Origin: Candidatus Eisenbacteria bacterium
Lineage (GTDB): Bacteria; Eisenbacteria; RBG-16-71-46
Direction: 5' to 3'
Assembly: GCA_020847735.1 (NCBI GenBank)
Contig: JADLBL010000003.1
Span: 1 to 64,000 of the forward strand
Length of the DNA stretch: 64,000 nucleotides
Below, in pieces: positions 8,031-16,527 of the stretch (position 1 is its first letter; the number at the start of each line of letters is the position of its first letter). The notes beneath the pieces are model-generated. The model saw nothing but the letters and a program-made list of their open reading frames with translations, did no database searches and was not told the origin of the DNA. Both the position numbers and the translations under genes were made by a program.

Positions 8031-8732
8031 ATGGAGTTCCTCTGTATTGTGTTGTTGACGATCGGTGTGGCCGCGGTTCTCAACGGGCTGGTACTCGTCA
8101 TTCTGGGCCGAATGCAGACGGCCGAATCCGAGGCGGGCGCGCGAGTGGGTATCTGGCTCATCGCGGTCGGCCTGATGTTCCTTGGGGTCGTCGCCATCCT
8201 GGCGATCGGTCCAGCGCGGACCATCCGCACGTCTTGGAGCATGGCGCAACTTGCCATGCTCCTGTTTGCTTACTTCGTGAAGTCGGCAGATGGACGGCGG
8301 GCGCGACCTGGCGAACGATCCAAGCGATGGTCGGGACGCCGACCCGATGGACGGCGCTTGGCATCAAGGCAATGCCAGCCGAACGCAGTGCCGTGGTGTT
8401 GGGATTCCACCTGGCCTCAACCGACGCGGAGCAGCTCGGGTCGACGAGTGGGGAGCCTCACCTACCGAAGCGAGAACTTGACCGGCACGGCGACCCACAC
8501 GGCCACGGGCCGGCCCTCCGACTGCGCGGGCTTGAAAACCCATTGCTTCACCGCCGCAACGGCGGCTGCATCGAGCGCGGGGACGCTCTTCTGGATGCGC
8601 ACGTCCCTGACACGTCCGTCTTTGCCGACGAGCGCCTGCACGAGCACCGTGCCGTCGATCCCGGCCCCTCGCGCCAGGTCGGGATACACCGGCGGTACGC
8701 GGGTGATCGCCTCGGGCAAGTCGTCGACATAG
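8031..8732 (+). CDS. Small membrane protein with an uncertain C-terminus
   Basis: The first 85 residues look real: three hydrophobic segments (FLCIVLLTIGVAAVLNGLVLVIL; IWLIAVGLMFLGVVAILAIG; LAMLLFAYFV) behind a promoter and a GGGGGAG ribosome-binding site. From about residue 90 (near 8300) the sequence turns Arg/Ser-rich and from 8462 it is antisense to the TonB gene. The end shown is therefore only where the frame closes. A frameshift or recombination scar between about 8290 and 8460 is likely. Confidence 0.4.
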   Translation: MEFLCIVLLTIGVAAVLNGLVLVILGRMQTAESEAGARVGIWLIAVGLMFLGVVAILAIGPARTIRTSWSMAQLAMLLFAYFVKSADGRRARPGERSKRWSGRRPDGRRLASRQCQPNAVPWCWDSTWPQPTRSSSGRRVGSLTYRSENLTGTATHTATGRPSDCAGLKTHCFTAATAAASSAGTLFWMRTSLTRPSLPTSACTSTVPSIPAPRARSGYTGGTRVIASGKSST

Positions 8733-9583
8733 ACGTAGTCGCCGAACTTGGGCAGCTCGTCGTCGGTCGGTGGCACGACGACGACCTGCTCGTCCGTTCC
8801 TTCCACCCTCACCACGGTCGGAACATCGGTTGGCGTGGATGTGTCGCCGCCTCGCTGCGCCGAACGGTCGTGGGGCCGGGCGGTGCGCCGTGAGGACGAG
8901 CGCTTACCACCCACACTCGAGAGATCCTCATTCGGTTGCGACCCACGGCCGAAGGTGGGCAGTCGGATGTCCGTCAGCACCCATCCCAATCCGCGTCGGT
9001 GCAGCACGAAGGTGATGTCGGCCTCACGGCTGGAGTCCGCGTGGACCACGGCCAGAAACACCGACGAACTGCGGTAGCGCTGCTCGACCTTGACCGTCCG
9101 GTCAGAATCCGGCCCTGGGGATGAACCGTCGGGGTCGGGGCGTTGACCGGCGGTCAGCAGGGCGATGCCGCTGGGCGTCACGTAGGTATCCACGATGCGG
9201 TCGATGAACGCGCCAGCGAGAAGCAGCCCGAGGCCGGCGAACGGATTGTCGTTCAGGTCGGACATGCTCTGTGCAGCGGATGCGTTGAAGCTCGCCTTGA
9301 GGTTGCCACGGAGCGCGGGGAAGTCGATGAGTTCGGCCAGGGCGTCCCGATCCCCGCGTTCTGCTGCCTGCCGGATGCGGCTGAGCACGAAGTATGGCTG
9401 AAGGAACAGCCAGACGCAGAGCGCTGCGACCACGAGCGCCGCCAGCGCAATCAGGCCCCGATGGTGGTTCCTGCGATCCGTCTCCTCGAACTCCCTCTGG
9501 TGGTCATCCGTCGTTGATTGCACGCGCGGCCCCCACATCGTTAGACACACTGGATTGATGAGCCCTATCAGTAGGATCATCAT
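8462..9583 (-). CDS. DUF2939-TonB C-terminal domain fusion protein
   Basis: The C-terminal about 85 residues are a TonB C-terminal domain (PPVYPDLARGAGIDGTVLVQALV, then VKQWVFKPA and a final VPVKFSL strand), which normally contacts outer-membrane receptors. Before it come a transmembrane helix (GLIALAALVVAALCVWLFL) and a DUF2939-like domain (RIRQAAERGDRDALAELIDFPALR). Between them is a low-complexity Arg/Ser/Pro linker, short for a periplasm-spanning TonB. No exbB or exbD is adjacent. The start is uncertain: ATG at 9583 is used, with 9538 and an upstream codon at 9646 as alternatives. Its 3' end overlaps the frame of the gene at 8031. Confidence 0.7.
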   Translation of the reverse strand: MMILLIGLINPVCLTMWGPRVQSTTDDHQREFEETDRRNHHRGLIALAALVVAALCVWLFLQPYFVLSRIRQAAERGDRDALAELIDFPALRGNLKASFNASAAQSMSDLNDNPFAGLGLLLAGAFIDRIVDTYVTPSGIALLTAGQRPDPDGSSPGPDSDRTVKVEQRYRSSSVFLAVVHADSSREADITFVLHRRGLGWVLTDIRLPTFGRGSQPNEDLSSVGGKRSSSRRTARPHDRSAQRGGDTSTPTDVPTVVRVEGTDEQVVVVPPTDDELPKFGDYVYVDDLPEAITRVPPVYPDLARGAGIDGTVLVQALVGKDGRVRDVRIQKSVPALDAAAVAAVKQWVFKPAQSEGRPVAVWVAVPVKFSLR

Positions 9584-9640
9584 GCCACCAAGCTCGCCCG
9601 CGTGCCCGGCCCGGTGAATGGACCAGCGAAGGAGGACCCA

Positions 9641-10093
9641 ATGCACGGCCGCCTACTTGCCACCCTCGCCGTAGGGGCAGTTCTTTCGTGGCTCACGATC
9701 GCGGCAGTCGATTCCCGACGGACCCCCGGCTCGGAGGTGGCCGCGGTCTACCGACTCGACTACGCCATCACCGCGGATGGGCACATCTACCGGTACGCCG
9801 GCGAGCATGAAGCACCTCCGACGTACGCCAGCCCGGCGACGCCATTCGAACCGGCGCCTGGGTACTGGGTCCTGTGCGACTCGACCGGTTCGCTCAGCGC
9901 TCGTCCGGTAGCGCTGTACCTGACGCCGTTCGGTGCGGCGGGTCGGATCTACGAGATCATTGCTGCCGACGGGAATCACTACCGACTCACGGTCGCGCCG
10001 CGAGGTGGACGCGGCACCGGGCCACTCGTGCCGCGACCGGTCGAGCTCGTGGGGAACGTGTTCGCCGGCGGACGAGAAGCAACGGGGCACTGA
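9641..10093 (+). CDS. Exported hypothetical protein
   Basis: This 150-aa protein begins with a signal peptide or anchor (MHGRLLATLAVGAVLSWLTIAAV), followed by a beta-rich region (VYRLDYAITADGHIYRYAGE, YWVLCDSTG, GRIYEIIAADGNHYRLTV). No family is recognised. AAGGAGGA lies 5-12 bp before the ATG at 9641. It diverges from the TonB gene. Confidence 0.55.
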   Translation: MHGRLLATLAVGAVLSWLTIAAVDSRRTPGSEVAAVYRLDYAITADGHIYRYAGEHEAPPTYASPATPFEPAPGYWVLCDSTGSLSARPVALYLTPFGAAGRIYEIIAADGNHYRLTVAPRGGRGTGPLVPRPVELVGNVFAGGREATGH

Positions 10094-10205
10094 TCGGCGA
10101 ACGCATGGTTCGGCGAGAACCTGCGGCTCGTGGGTTGTCCACAGGCCGTCGCTGGCGTCGGCCTGCTAGAATGCCTGTGAGCGGTCCATTCCACCGGCCG
10201 CGAGC

Positions 10206-11087
10206 ATGCTGGATGCCTACATCTTCACCACACTCGGCCCGCTGCGCGGTACGCACGATTCGATCGAACGGTTCGCGTTCGCATCACTTTCGCCGTCAGA
10301 CCGACAGGCGCTTCCCATCTTCTCCGCTATCCGGGCCTTCTCGGGCCCGCTGGGCCCTGACACCCTCTGGGCGATCGGTCGACTGGGTGCCGAGCGGTCG
10401 CGCTACGATCCGGTTCGGCAGGTCGGCGATGGCCTCACCGAGTGCCAGGGCCAGCTTCGCGCGCTCCTCGCCGCGCGCACAACGATGGAGCGATCTCGCG
10501 CCGCCGGACGACTCGCTCACGGCCTGGCCGATCTTTGCGATCCAGCCCACCACGTCGGGCGCGCCGGCGTCACCCGCGTGCGAGTGTTCGGACGGATGCG
10601 GACGGAGCGCTGGGTCGATCCTTTGACCGGTCCCCTGTGGGAGCCCGGTGAGCGCCACAATCACTTCGAGTGGCTACTCGCTCGAGTCACCGTCGCCGGC
10701 CCGCGCGACGTCATCGGCGACCTGGTCGCTGAGCATCGGTCGTTCTTCCTCCGCCGACTGCACACTGGCTCGGCCGGCTCGGTCTTCCGCGAGGCCACCC
10801 TGAGCATCGCCCGCCTGGATCTGTGGGGCCGGTTCCTGCGGGGTGCTGGCCTGGCCGAGCTGCGTCGGCCCTTGGCCCGGCACGTCCTCCTTCCGACCTG
10901 CGGACTGATCGCCGCCTGTTGGAGCCTTGGTGCCGCCGGCCGCCTCCGGGGAGCGGAGCGCCGCGAGGAGCTCCCGTCGTCGGTCGAGCACACCGACGTA
11001 GGAGGAGACGATGACCGCCACCATCCCAAAGAGCATGGTGGCCGAGGCCGCAACCTGCAGGACGAGCAGGAGCCTGACCGCTGTTGA
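10206..11087 (+). CDS. Hypothetical protein, long antisense overlap at its 3' end
   Basis: The frame gives 293 aa; about the first 240 read as a globular protein (ERFAFASLSPSDRQALPIFSA..., AHGLADLCDPAHHVG, HSFFLRRLHTGSAG-like segments). The AHGLADLCDPAHHVG stretch resembles the His/Asp motif of zinc-dependent phospholipase C or S1/P1-type proteins, but no full set of zinc ligands can be assigned. Beyond about residue 245 the sequence becomes charged and low-complexity and runs opposite the minus-strand channel gene. The two frames overlap by 414 bp tail to tail. One of the two tails is probably not translated as shown. Confidence 0.5.
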   Translation: MLDAYIFTTLGPLRGTHDSIERFAFASLSPSDRQALPIFSAIRAFSGPLGPDTLWAIGRLGAERSRYDPVRQVGDGLTECQGQLRALLAARTTMERSRAAGRLAHGLADLCDPAHHVGRAGVTRVRVFGRMRTERWVDPLTGPLWEPGERHNHFEWLLARVTVAGPRDVIGDLVAEHRSFFLRRLHTGSAGSVFREATLSIARLDLWGRFLRGAGLAELRRPLARHVLLPTCGLIAACWSLGAAGRLRGAERREELPSSVEHTDVGGDDDRHHPKEHGGRGRNLQDEQEPDRC

Positions 11088-11609
11088 GGCGGGCTGGAGA
11101 TCGCCGAAGGCGATCGTGAACGTCGTCAGGTAGCTGAATACCCACAGGGCAAGGTACGGATGGCGCAGGCCGTCGGCCCACGTGTTCGGATCGAGCCGCT
11201 GGAGCGCGGCGTAACCAGTGGCGAAGGCCGTGACGTGGGCGAGAACGAGGTAGACGAGGGCCGCCATCGTGATCGGATGAAGACGTTCGCGCACGTTGAC
11301 CAGTCGCCCGTATTCTTCGGGCAACGCATCGCCGGCGAAGGTCAGGAGCAGGACCACGGCGTGGGCGCATCCAAGCAGCGCCAATCCCACGAGTGCCAGC
11401 ACCGGTGACACAGCAGCGGGCACGCCGGGGATCGCGCCGAGGGCGCAGAGCACCTCGGCCATGAGCAGCGCGATCGCTAAACGGAAGACCCGGTCGTTGG
11501 ACAGCGGCGGCAGACGTCGCAGCACCCACGACTGCAACCCAAACCGGTCGCGGGTGAAGGTCTCGAACTCCGGATGAGGAGTACTCACCGGTACCCTCCG
11601 CTCGCTCAA
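10674..11609 (-). CDS. Two-pore-helix ion channel-like membrane protein
   Basis: This 311-aa protein has hydrophobic segments near residues 43-60, 67-92 and 112-135, then a pore-like SYLTTFTIAFGDLQP (about 165-179) and a final helix (LLLVLQVAASATMLFGMVAVIVSSYV). The pattern (helix, pore loop with T-x-x-x-G-D, helix) is that of ion-channel family Ion_trans_2; the filter TIAFGD deviates from the potassium TVGYGD, so selectivity is unknown. The last 90 residues are a Gln/Pro/Ala-rich tail over the convergent gene. The frame opens with TTG at 11609; an internal GTG is possible. Confidence 0.6.
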   Translation of the reverse strand: MSERRVPVSTPHPEFETFTRDRFGLQSWVLRRLPPLSNDRVFRLAIALLMAEVLCALGAIPGVPAAVSPVLALVGLALLGCAHAVVLLLTFAGDALPEEYGRLVNVRERLHPITMAALVYLVLAHVTAFATGYAALQRLDPNTWADGLRHPYLALWVFSYLTTFTIAFGDLQPASTAVRLLLVLQVAASATMLFGMVAVIVSSYVGVLDRRRELLAALRSPEAAGGTKAPTGGDQSAGRKEDVPGQGPTQLGQASTPQEPAPQIQAGDAQGGLAEDRAGRASVQSAEEERPMLSDQVADDVARAGDGDSSE

Positions 11610-11683
11610 GGCAACGCCGCTCGGGCGGCGTGGAACTCGGCATTGACGGGGCTTTCAGCCTGCGTCAGGATAGTGGAAGTCGA

Positions 11684-11709
11684 GTGCGCCCTCTTGCAGA
11701 ACTGCGCAC
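11684..11709. repeat. 26-bp hyphenated palindrome, copy 1
   Basis: GTGCGC and GCGCAC are separated by 14 bp. A second copy with the same arm length, spacing and partly conserved spacer lies at 11850-11875, both just upstream of a tyrosine recombinase gene. The layout fits a recombinase crossover or accessory-binding site. Confidence 0.5.
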
Positions 11710-11849
11710 TTGCTGGCTCCGCGGCACGATGACCCCCGAATCTCGCTGCGTCTGAGCCGCCCCTGAGCCAACCGGAAGGCTCGGGGCTGCCCGCCAACCA
11801 ACCCGAAGCAGCCTGAATCCACGGGCTCTCGCGGGCCGAGCTCGAACGA

Positions 11850-11875
11850 CTGCGCCCTTCTGCAATTTCGCGCAG
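11850..11875. repeat. 26-bp hyphenated palindrome, copy 2
   Basis: CTGCGC and GCGCAG are separated by 14 bp, in direct orientation to copy 1 (starts are 166 bp apart). The outermost arm base pair differs in a compensatory way (G-C in copy 1, C-G here), while CTGCA/TTGCA stays in the spacer. The rest of 11610-11909 holds no gene I can support. Confidence 0.5.
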
Positions 11876-11909
11876 TGAGCCGGCAGGCGGACTCTCACTC
11901 CTCACACCG

Positions 11910-12542
11910 TTGTCCATTCAGCCTCACCCCCACCAGCAGCTGCCACGCTACCTCACGCAGGAGGAAGCGAGACGGTTCTTCGCCGCCGCTTCGGACCCCC
12001 GGGACCGAACGCTCTTCGCGTTGATGTACCTCCACGGCCTGCGCGTGGGGGAGGTGCTGCTCCTCCGGCGTGGGGATGTCGACCTGGACCGCGGCCGCTT
12101 GCTCGTGCGGCGCCTGAAGGGCGGTAGCTGGAGCGAACAGGTGCTCTTCGCCGCCGCGCTCGAGCTGCTGGGTGCGCACCTCGCCCGGATCTCCCGCGGG
12201 CCGGACACGCCGCTCTTCCCGGGCCGGCACGGGCCGCTCCGTCGCCGCCAGATCCAGGCGCGCTTCGTCCGGTACCGGCGCGCCGCGGGACTACCTGATC
12301 GCCTGACGACCCACTCGCTGCGGCATTCGATCGCCACCCACTTGCTGGACGCCGGCGCGTCGCTCGAGTTCGTCCAGGACCACCTCGGCCACCGCAACAT
12401 CCGCTCGACCGCCATCTACGCACGGATCTCCGACCGCCATCGCGAAGCGCTGATGCGCTCACTGGAACGCTCGCCCTGGATCGTCCGGCCGACTACCGGC
12501 GAACCCAAGCCCAACCCGTCACCACCCGCCCCCGCGTCCTGA
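11910..12542 (+). CDS. Catalytic-domain-only tyrosine recombinase
   Basis: This 210-aa protein is an XerC/D-type tyrosine recombinase reduced to the catalytic domain. It shows GLRVGE (first Arg), HSLRHSIATHLLDAG (H-x-x-R), LGHRN (second His) and AIYARI (nucleophilic Tyr). It lacks the about 90-aa N-terminal core-binding domain, so DNA binding must rely on the catalytic domain or a partner. The frame opens with TTG at 11910 and the first strongly conserved segment (LPRYLTQEEARRFF) starts at residue 11, so a start further upstream is unlikely. Two palindromic sites lie 35 and 201 bp before it. It is 14 bp from the following lipoprotein gene, so they may be co-transcribed. Confidence 0.8.
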   Translation: MSIQPHPHQQLPRYLTQEEARRFFAAASDPRDRTLFALMYLHGLRVGEVLLLRRGDVDLDRGRLLVRRLKGGSWSEQVLFAAALELLGAHLARISRGPDTPLFPGRHGPLRRRQIQARFVRYRRAAGLPDRLTTHSLRHSIATHLLDAGASLEFVQDHLGHRNIRSTAIYARISDRHREALMRSLERSPWIVRPTTGEPKPNPSPPAPAS

Positions 12543-12556
12543 AAGGGAGGCCGACC

Positions 12557-13927
12557 ATGCGCCGCCTGCTTGGTCCCATCATCCTAGCGCTTGCCGTCCT
12601 CGGCATCCTGTGGAGCTGTTCGAAGAAGTCCAGTCCGCCACCAACCGCCCCGACGCCGACGCCGGTCTGCGAGTTGAGCGCCACGAGCCTCTCGTTCGGC
12701 GGCGTCAACGTCGGCTCGAGCGCCGACCGCTCGTTCATGCTCCGGAACTCGGGCGGCGGGACCCTGAGCGGCACGATGAGCGAGTCCGCGGCCGAGTTCG
12801 CACTCGTCGGCACGGCTGCCTACAGCCTGACCGCCGGCCAGAGCCAGAGCTTCACGCTGCGCTTCTCGCCAGCGAGCGCCGGCGCCAAGGCCTGCACGCT
12901 CTCGACCGGTGCCAGCATCTGCAGCCAGGTCGTCGCCACCGGCACGGGGCAGACGGCGGCGCCGGTCTGCAACGTCCAATCGACGCTCTTGGACTTCGGC
13001 AGCGTCAACTACAGCTCCTCGGCCAATCGGACGATCAGCATCCAGAACGCCGGGGGCGGCACGCTGTCTGGCGCGATCACCGGGGCGGGGGTGGACTTCC
13101 ACTTCCTCGATCCGCCGAGCTTCAGCCTGTCGGCGGGGCAGTGGGCGTACATCACGCTCCAGTTCACCCCTTCGAGCGGCGGGGCGCAGGCCTGCACGCT
13201 GAAGGTCTCCCCGGGTGGCTGTTCGCCGATCGTCTGCCGGGGAACCGGCGTGCTCACCTACGGCGGGGACTGCCAGGTGCGAGTCATCAGCGCGCCGCTG
13301 GACTTCGGCCAGGTCAGCGTCGGCTCCTCGGCCGACTTGCCCTTCACGCTCAAAAACTACGACACGACCTACAACGCCGACGGCGCCGTCTCGGAGGCCT
13401 GCCCGGAGTTCGAGGTCGTGGGCAGCGCGCTGTTCGGCCTCGCGCCGGGCGGGACGCAGGTGCGCTACGCCCGCTTCACGCCGACGCGTCCGGGGCCGCA
13501 GTCCTGCGCCATGCCCGTCAGCTGCACCATGAACGGTGCCGGAACCGCGGGTGGCGTCCGCGACTACGTCATTTGCACCGGCGTGGGCGTCGGCGGGACG
13601 CCCTCCTGCCAGGCCTCGACGACGAACCTGTCCGCCGGGACGCTGCACTCCGGGCAGGTCAAGGACACGACGTTCGTGCTCACGAACGGGGGCTCGGGCA
13701 CGATGGCGGGCTCGATCCACTTCATCGACACCCCTCCGGCCCCGATGTCCCTCATCGGGACTACGACCTACTCGCTCGTGGCGGGGCAGAGCCAGACGTT
13801 CACCGTGCGCTTCACGGCGCCGACCGTCGCAGCCGGGCACACGGAGAGCTACGTCCGCCAGCTCGACCTCGGGTCGCCTTGTCAAAGCCTCGGCTACCTG
13901 ACCGTGCAGGCGGCTGCGGTGCCGTAG
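12557..13927 (+). CDS. Surface lipoprotein with four ASH/choice-of-anchor-D repeats
   Basis: This 456-aa protein has a lipoprotein signal peptide with a lipobox ending ILWSC (Cys 21), then a Pro/Thr linker. Four Ig-like repeats of about 100 aa follow, each opening with a LDFG-type or LSFG-type strand and a V(N/S)VGSS turn and ending in a Cys-containing strand. This is the HYDIN/ASPM-SPD-2 (choice-of-anchor D) repeat type found in secreted bacterial proteins. Paired cysteines per repeat suggest disulfides. Function is probably surface adhesion or structure. GGGAGG precedes the ATG at 12557. Confidence 0.78.
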   Translation: MRRLLGPIILALAVLGILWSCSKKSSPPPTAPTPTPVCELSATSLSFGGVNVGSSADRSFMLRNSGGGTLSGTMSESAAEFALVGTAAYSLTAGQSQSFTLRFSPASAGAKACTLSTGASICSQVVATGTGQTAAPVCNVQSTLLDFGSVNYSSSANRTISIQNAGGGTLSGAITGAGVDFHFLDPPSFSLSAGQWAYITLQFTPSSGGAQACTLKVSPGGCSPIVCRGTGVLTYGGDCQVRVISAPLDFGQVSVGSSADLPFTLKNYDTTYNADGAVSEACPEFEVVGSALFGLAPGGTQVRYARFTPTRPGPQSCAMPVSCTMNGAGTAGGVRDYVICTGVGVGGTPSCQASTTNLSAGTLHSGQVKDTTFVLTNGGSGTMAGSIHFIDTPPAPMSLIGTTTYSLVAGQSQTFTVRFTAPTVAAGHTESYVRQLDLGSPCQSLGYLTVQAAAVP

Positions 13928-14629
13928 GGGCCTGGGCACGTGACGGCCAAGGCTCGACGCCGAGGCATGAGTGCGAAGACCTCTCGACCCTGCCACCGAG
14001 CGTGAGGAGGAAGCTGCAGGGGGCGGAGTGGCTTCGCGCTTGCCGATGATGGTAGGCACGCGTGGGCGCTCGAGGGGCTTGAGCAGGCTCAGGCCCGATA
14101 GTTTGAGGATTCGCACCTGCTCCGGTGCGTGCTGCCTGGGACAGGTAAGGCGACCGCGTACGACGACACACGGGTTTACTGCACGGACTCGGCGGTGCCA
14201 ACTGGCACTTGGTCTCTTCTCGCTCCGTGCCCTCCATACATTCTTGAGAATCCTCGGCGAAGTCTCGACGGCGAATGAATGAAAGCTCCGAGTGCGGCGA
14301 AGGCCGCCGATTGGACGCATTGCAGCAGCGTCCTGATGCGCCCGTCCCCGCGGAAGTGTCTGCGCTGCTTTCACAGCATCCGCGATCCATACGCCACCGT
14401 CGCGGTTCCCTACGGACTTGCCTTATGCGATCGACCTCGGAGCCGCCATCGCAAGCACCGCATTCCGACAACGACTTGGGCCCAGGTGTGTCGCCCCGCG
14501 TTGATCGATCCCCTTGATGTACTTCCATCGGGGGAGTAGCGTTGCGGCCAACGCGCCCCCGACGCGAGACAATCGCAGTCGTCGAACGAGTCGTTCACTG
14601 CCGTCGCTTTGGCACAGGGAGCTGCGAGC
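13928..14629. other. 702-bp stretch without a supported gene
   Basis: Short open frames occur on both strands but none has a convincing ribosome-binding site plus protein-like composition. A small GTGCC/GGCAC hairpin is visible near 14194. Local GC is somewhat lower than in the flanks. The stretch may contain the promoter for the secreted protein at 14630. Confidence 0.4.
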
Positions 14630-16522
14630 ATGAAATTGGGCCGCCTTGCCTGCGCTCCGCGCGTGTGTGTCTCCGCGCGGTCGCTGGCGTATGTATTCGT
14701 CTGCGCGTTGACCTTCGTTGCCTCTCCCAGCGGCGCCACCGCGTGCGTGGATGTTCGCACGGGACGGTCATTCACCGTGCCCAGCGCGCGCTACTCGAGT
14801 ACCGGCACAGCCATTACCGATGAGTCACTGCTTGGCCGTCTTTGCGTGGGAGCGCTGCGCGCCACGTATTCGGTCGCAGTCGGCGATGGCGCCGACGGCG
14901 CATTTGTCGTGTGGATCGAATCGGCTGGCGAGGACTGTGACCTGCGCGCCCAGCATGTCGGCGGCGACGGCTCCGCCGCGACCGGCTGGCCCGACGGCGG
15001 CGCCGTCGTCTGCGCGGCCCGCGGGACCCAGACGCAACCGACGACGGCGCTCTCGAGTGACGGCGGAGTGTGGTTGGCCTGGAAGGACTACCGCGACCCG
15101 CAGTGCAGCGCGGTCTACCTACTGAAGCTTTCGGCATCCGGCGAGCGAGCGATCGGCTTCCCGTCTGACGGGCTGCGGGTAGGGGCTTCCGGAGCAACCG
15201 CCTCGGACCCGGCGATCGTCGGTGATCCTTCTGGCGGCGCCTGGCTGACATGGCAGCAGGGTGGAAGCGGGGCGCGTGAACTCCGAATCCTCCATCTCGG
15301 TGACGATGGCTCGGTTTCTCCGGGCTGGCCGAGTGATGGCCGCGTCGTGGTCGAGTCGGGCCAGAATGCCGTGCGGCCGGTGGCGGCTGGCGACGGAGCC
15401 GGAGGCATGATGCTCGGCTGGGTCGCTGAATCAGCTGGGCTGAGTCGACTTCGGCTCGCGCGGCTGGACGGTAACGGTCAACCTGCCGCGGGCTGGCCGT
15501 CAGATGGATTGGAGTTGGCCAATTCGGCGCGGAAGCTCCGGACCGCGGCGATGGCCACCGACACGGGTGGCACCTACGTGGCCTGGTACGAGGCCGACGA
15601 CGACTCAAGCCGTGCGTTTCTCACGCGGGTGGCGCCGGGCGGCACGCTTCCAGCCAACTGGCCAGGCGCCGGGCGGATCATCGGCGAGGGCCAAGCGGCA
15701 TCCAGTCCGGCCCTAGCGCTCGACGGGACAGGGGGCGCGTACCTGTCCTGGATCGGGTATGCGAGCGATTCTTCCTCGGGAGACGTTCGTCTCGTGCGCC
15801 TCGGCGGCAGCGGGGAGGTATCCGCCGGCTGGCCGACCACCGGTCTGGCCGTCACCGAGACGGCGCTGAACGAACGCCGGCCACGCCTGCTCGCCCTCAG
15901 CGACGGCGTGCTCGTCTCCTGGAGCCAGGACGAGGCCGGCGGCCATGGCACGGTACTGAGCGCCGCGCTCGCCAGCCTCGGCGGCTTGCCCGACCTCAAG
16001 GCGGCGGAAGCTTGGCCCGACCTCGTACGCCTCTCATGGCTGGGATCGGCCAACGCCCGGTACACGGTGCTGGTCGAGCGCTCGGGCGCCGGCGACGAGT
16101 GGGAGCTGGTCCGGGAGCTCAGCCGCGACGACAAGGGTGTGCTGGTGCTGGAAGACCACGAGGTGGTGCCCGGAGAGATCCTCAGCTATCGGCTTCGGAT
16201 CCGCACCGCCGACCTCGACGTGGTCACGGGCGACGTGCAGGTGGAGATTCCGGCCGCGGCGCCGCTGGCCATTCGCGGGCTCGCCGTTCAGGGCGGCGTG
16301 CTCCACCTGACCTTCTCGGTCCCCTCGCGGGCCGAGACGCGCTTCGAGCTCTTCGATGTGCAGGGGAGGCGCCTCCTGCGCGACGTGCGTCAGCACGAGC
16401 ACGCCGGCGAGATGCAGCTTCAGTGGCCGACGCCCCCGGGCGTACGGGCCGGGGTCTTCTTCGCCAGGCTCACCCAAGCCGGACAGGCCCGCACGCGGCG
16501 CTTCGTCCTGGCGGGGAGGTGA
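14630..16522 (+). CDS. Secreted beta-propeller-like protein with C-terminal FlgD-like domain
   Basis: This 630-aa protein begins with a signal peptide (AYVFVCALTFVASPSGATAC). About seven repeats of roughly 55-60 aa then follow, each with a D-G-x-G-G strand, a W at the end (VWI, AWK, TWQ, GWV, AWY, SWI) and a G-WP-DG turn, consistent with a beta-propeller. A fibronectin-like segment (about 450-545) leads to a C-terminal FlgD/T9SS-type Ig fold (RFELFDVQGRRLLRDV ... GVFFARLTQAGQARTRRFVL). The same kind of terminal domain occurs in the chromosomal protein at 55495, so both may use one export or anchoring route. It lies 5 bp upstream of the RHS gene and may be co-expressed. Confidence 0.7.
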   Translation: MKLGRLACAPRVCVSARSLAYVFVCALTFVASPSGATACVDVRTGRSFTVPSARYSSTGTAITDESLLGRLCVGALRATYSVAVGDGADGAFVVWIESAGEDCDLRAQHVGGDGSAATGWPDGGAVVCAARGTQTQPTTALSSDGGVWLAWKDYRDPQCSAVYLLKLSASGERAIGFPSDGLRVGASGATASDPAIVGDPSGGAWLTWQQGGSGARELRILHLGDDGSVSPGWPSDGRVVVESGQNAVRPVAAGDGAGGMMLGWVAESAGLSRLRLARLDGNGQPAAGWPSDGLELANSARKLRTAAMATDTGGTYVAWYEADDDSSRAFLTRVAPGGTLPANWPGAGRIIGEGQAASSPALALDGTGGAYLSWIGYASDSSSGDVRLVRLGGSGEVSAGWPTTGLAVTETALNERRPRLLALSDGVLVSWSQDEAGGHGTVLSAALASLGGLPDLKAAEAWPDLVRLSWLGSANARYTVLVERSGAGDEWELVRELSRDDKGVLVLEDHEVVPGEILSYRLRIRTADLDVVTGDVQVEIPAAAPLAIRGLAVQGGVLHLTFSVPSRAETRFELFDVQGRRLLRDVRQHEHAGEMQLQWPTPPGVRAGVFFARLTQAGQARTRRFVLAGR

Positions 16523-16527
16523 GCGCC

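Noticed and set aside
12584-14374. 596-codon minus-strand open frame
   Set aside because: It is antisense to the ASH-repeat lipoprotein, and its repeats only mirror those of the sense gene.
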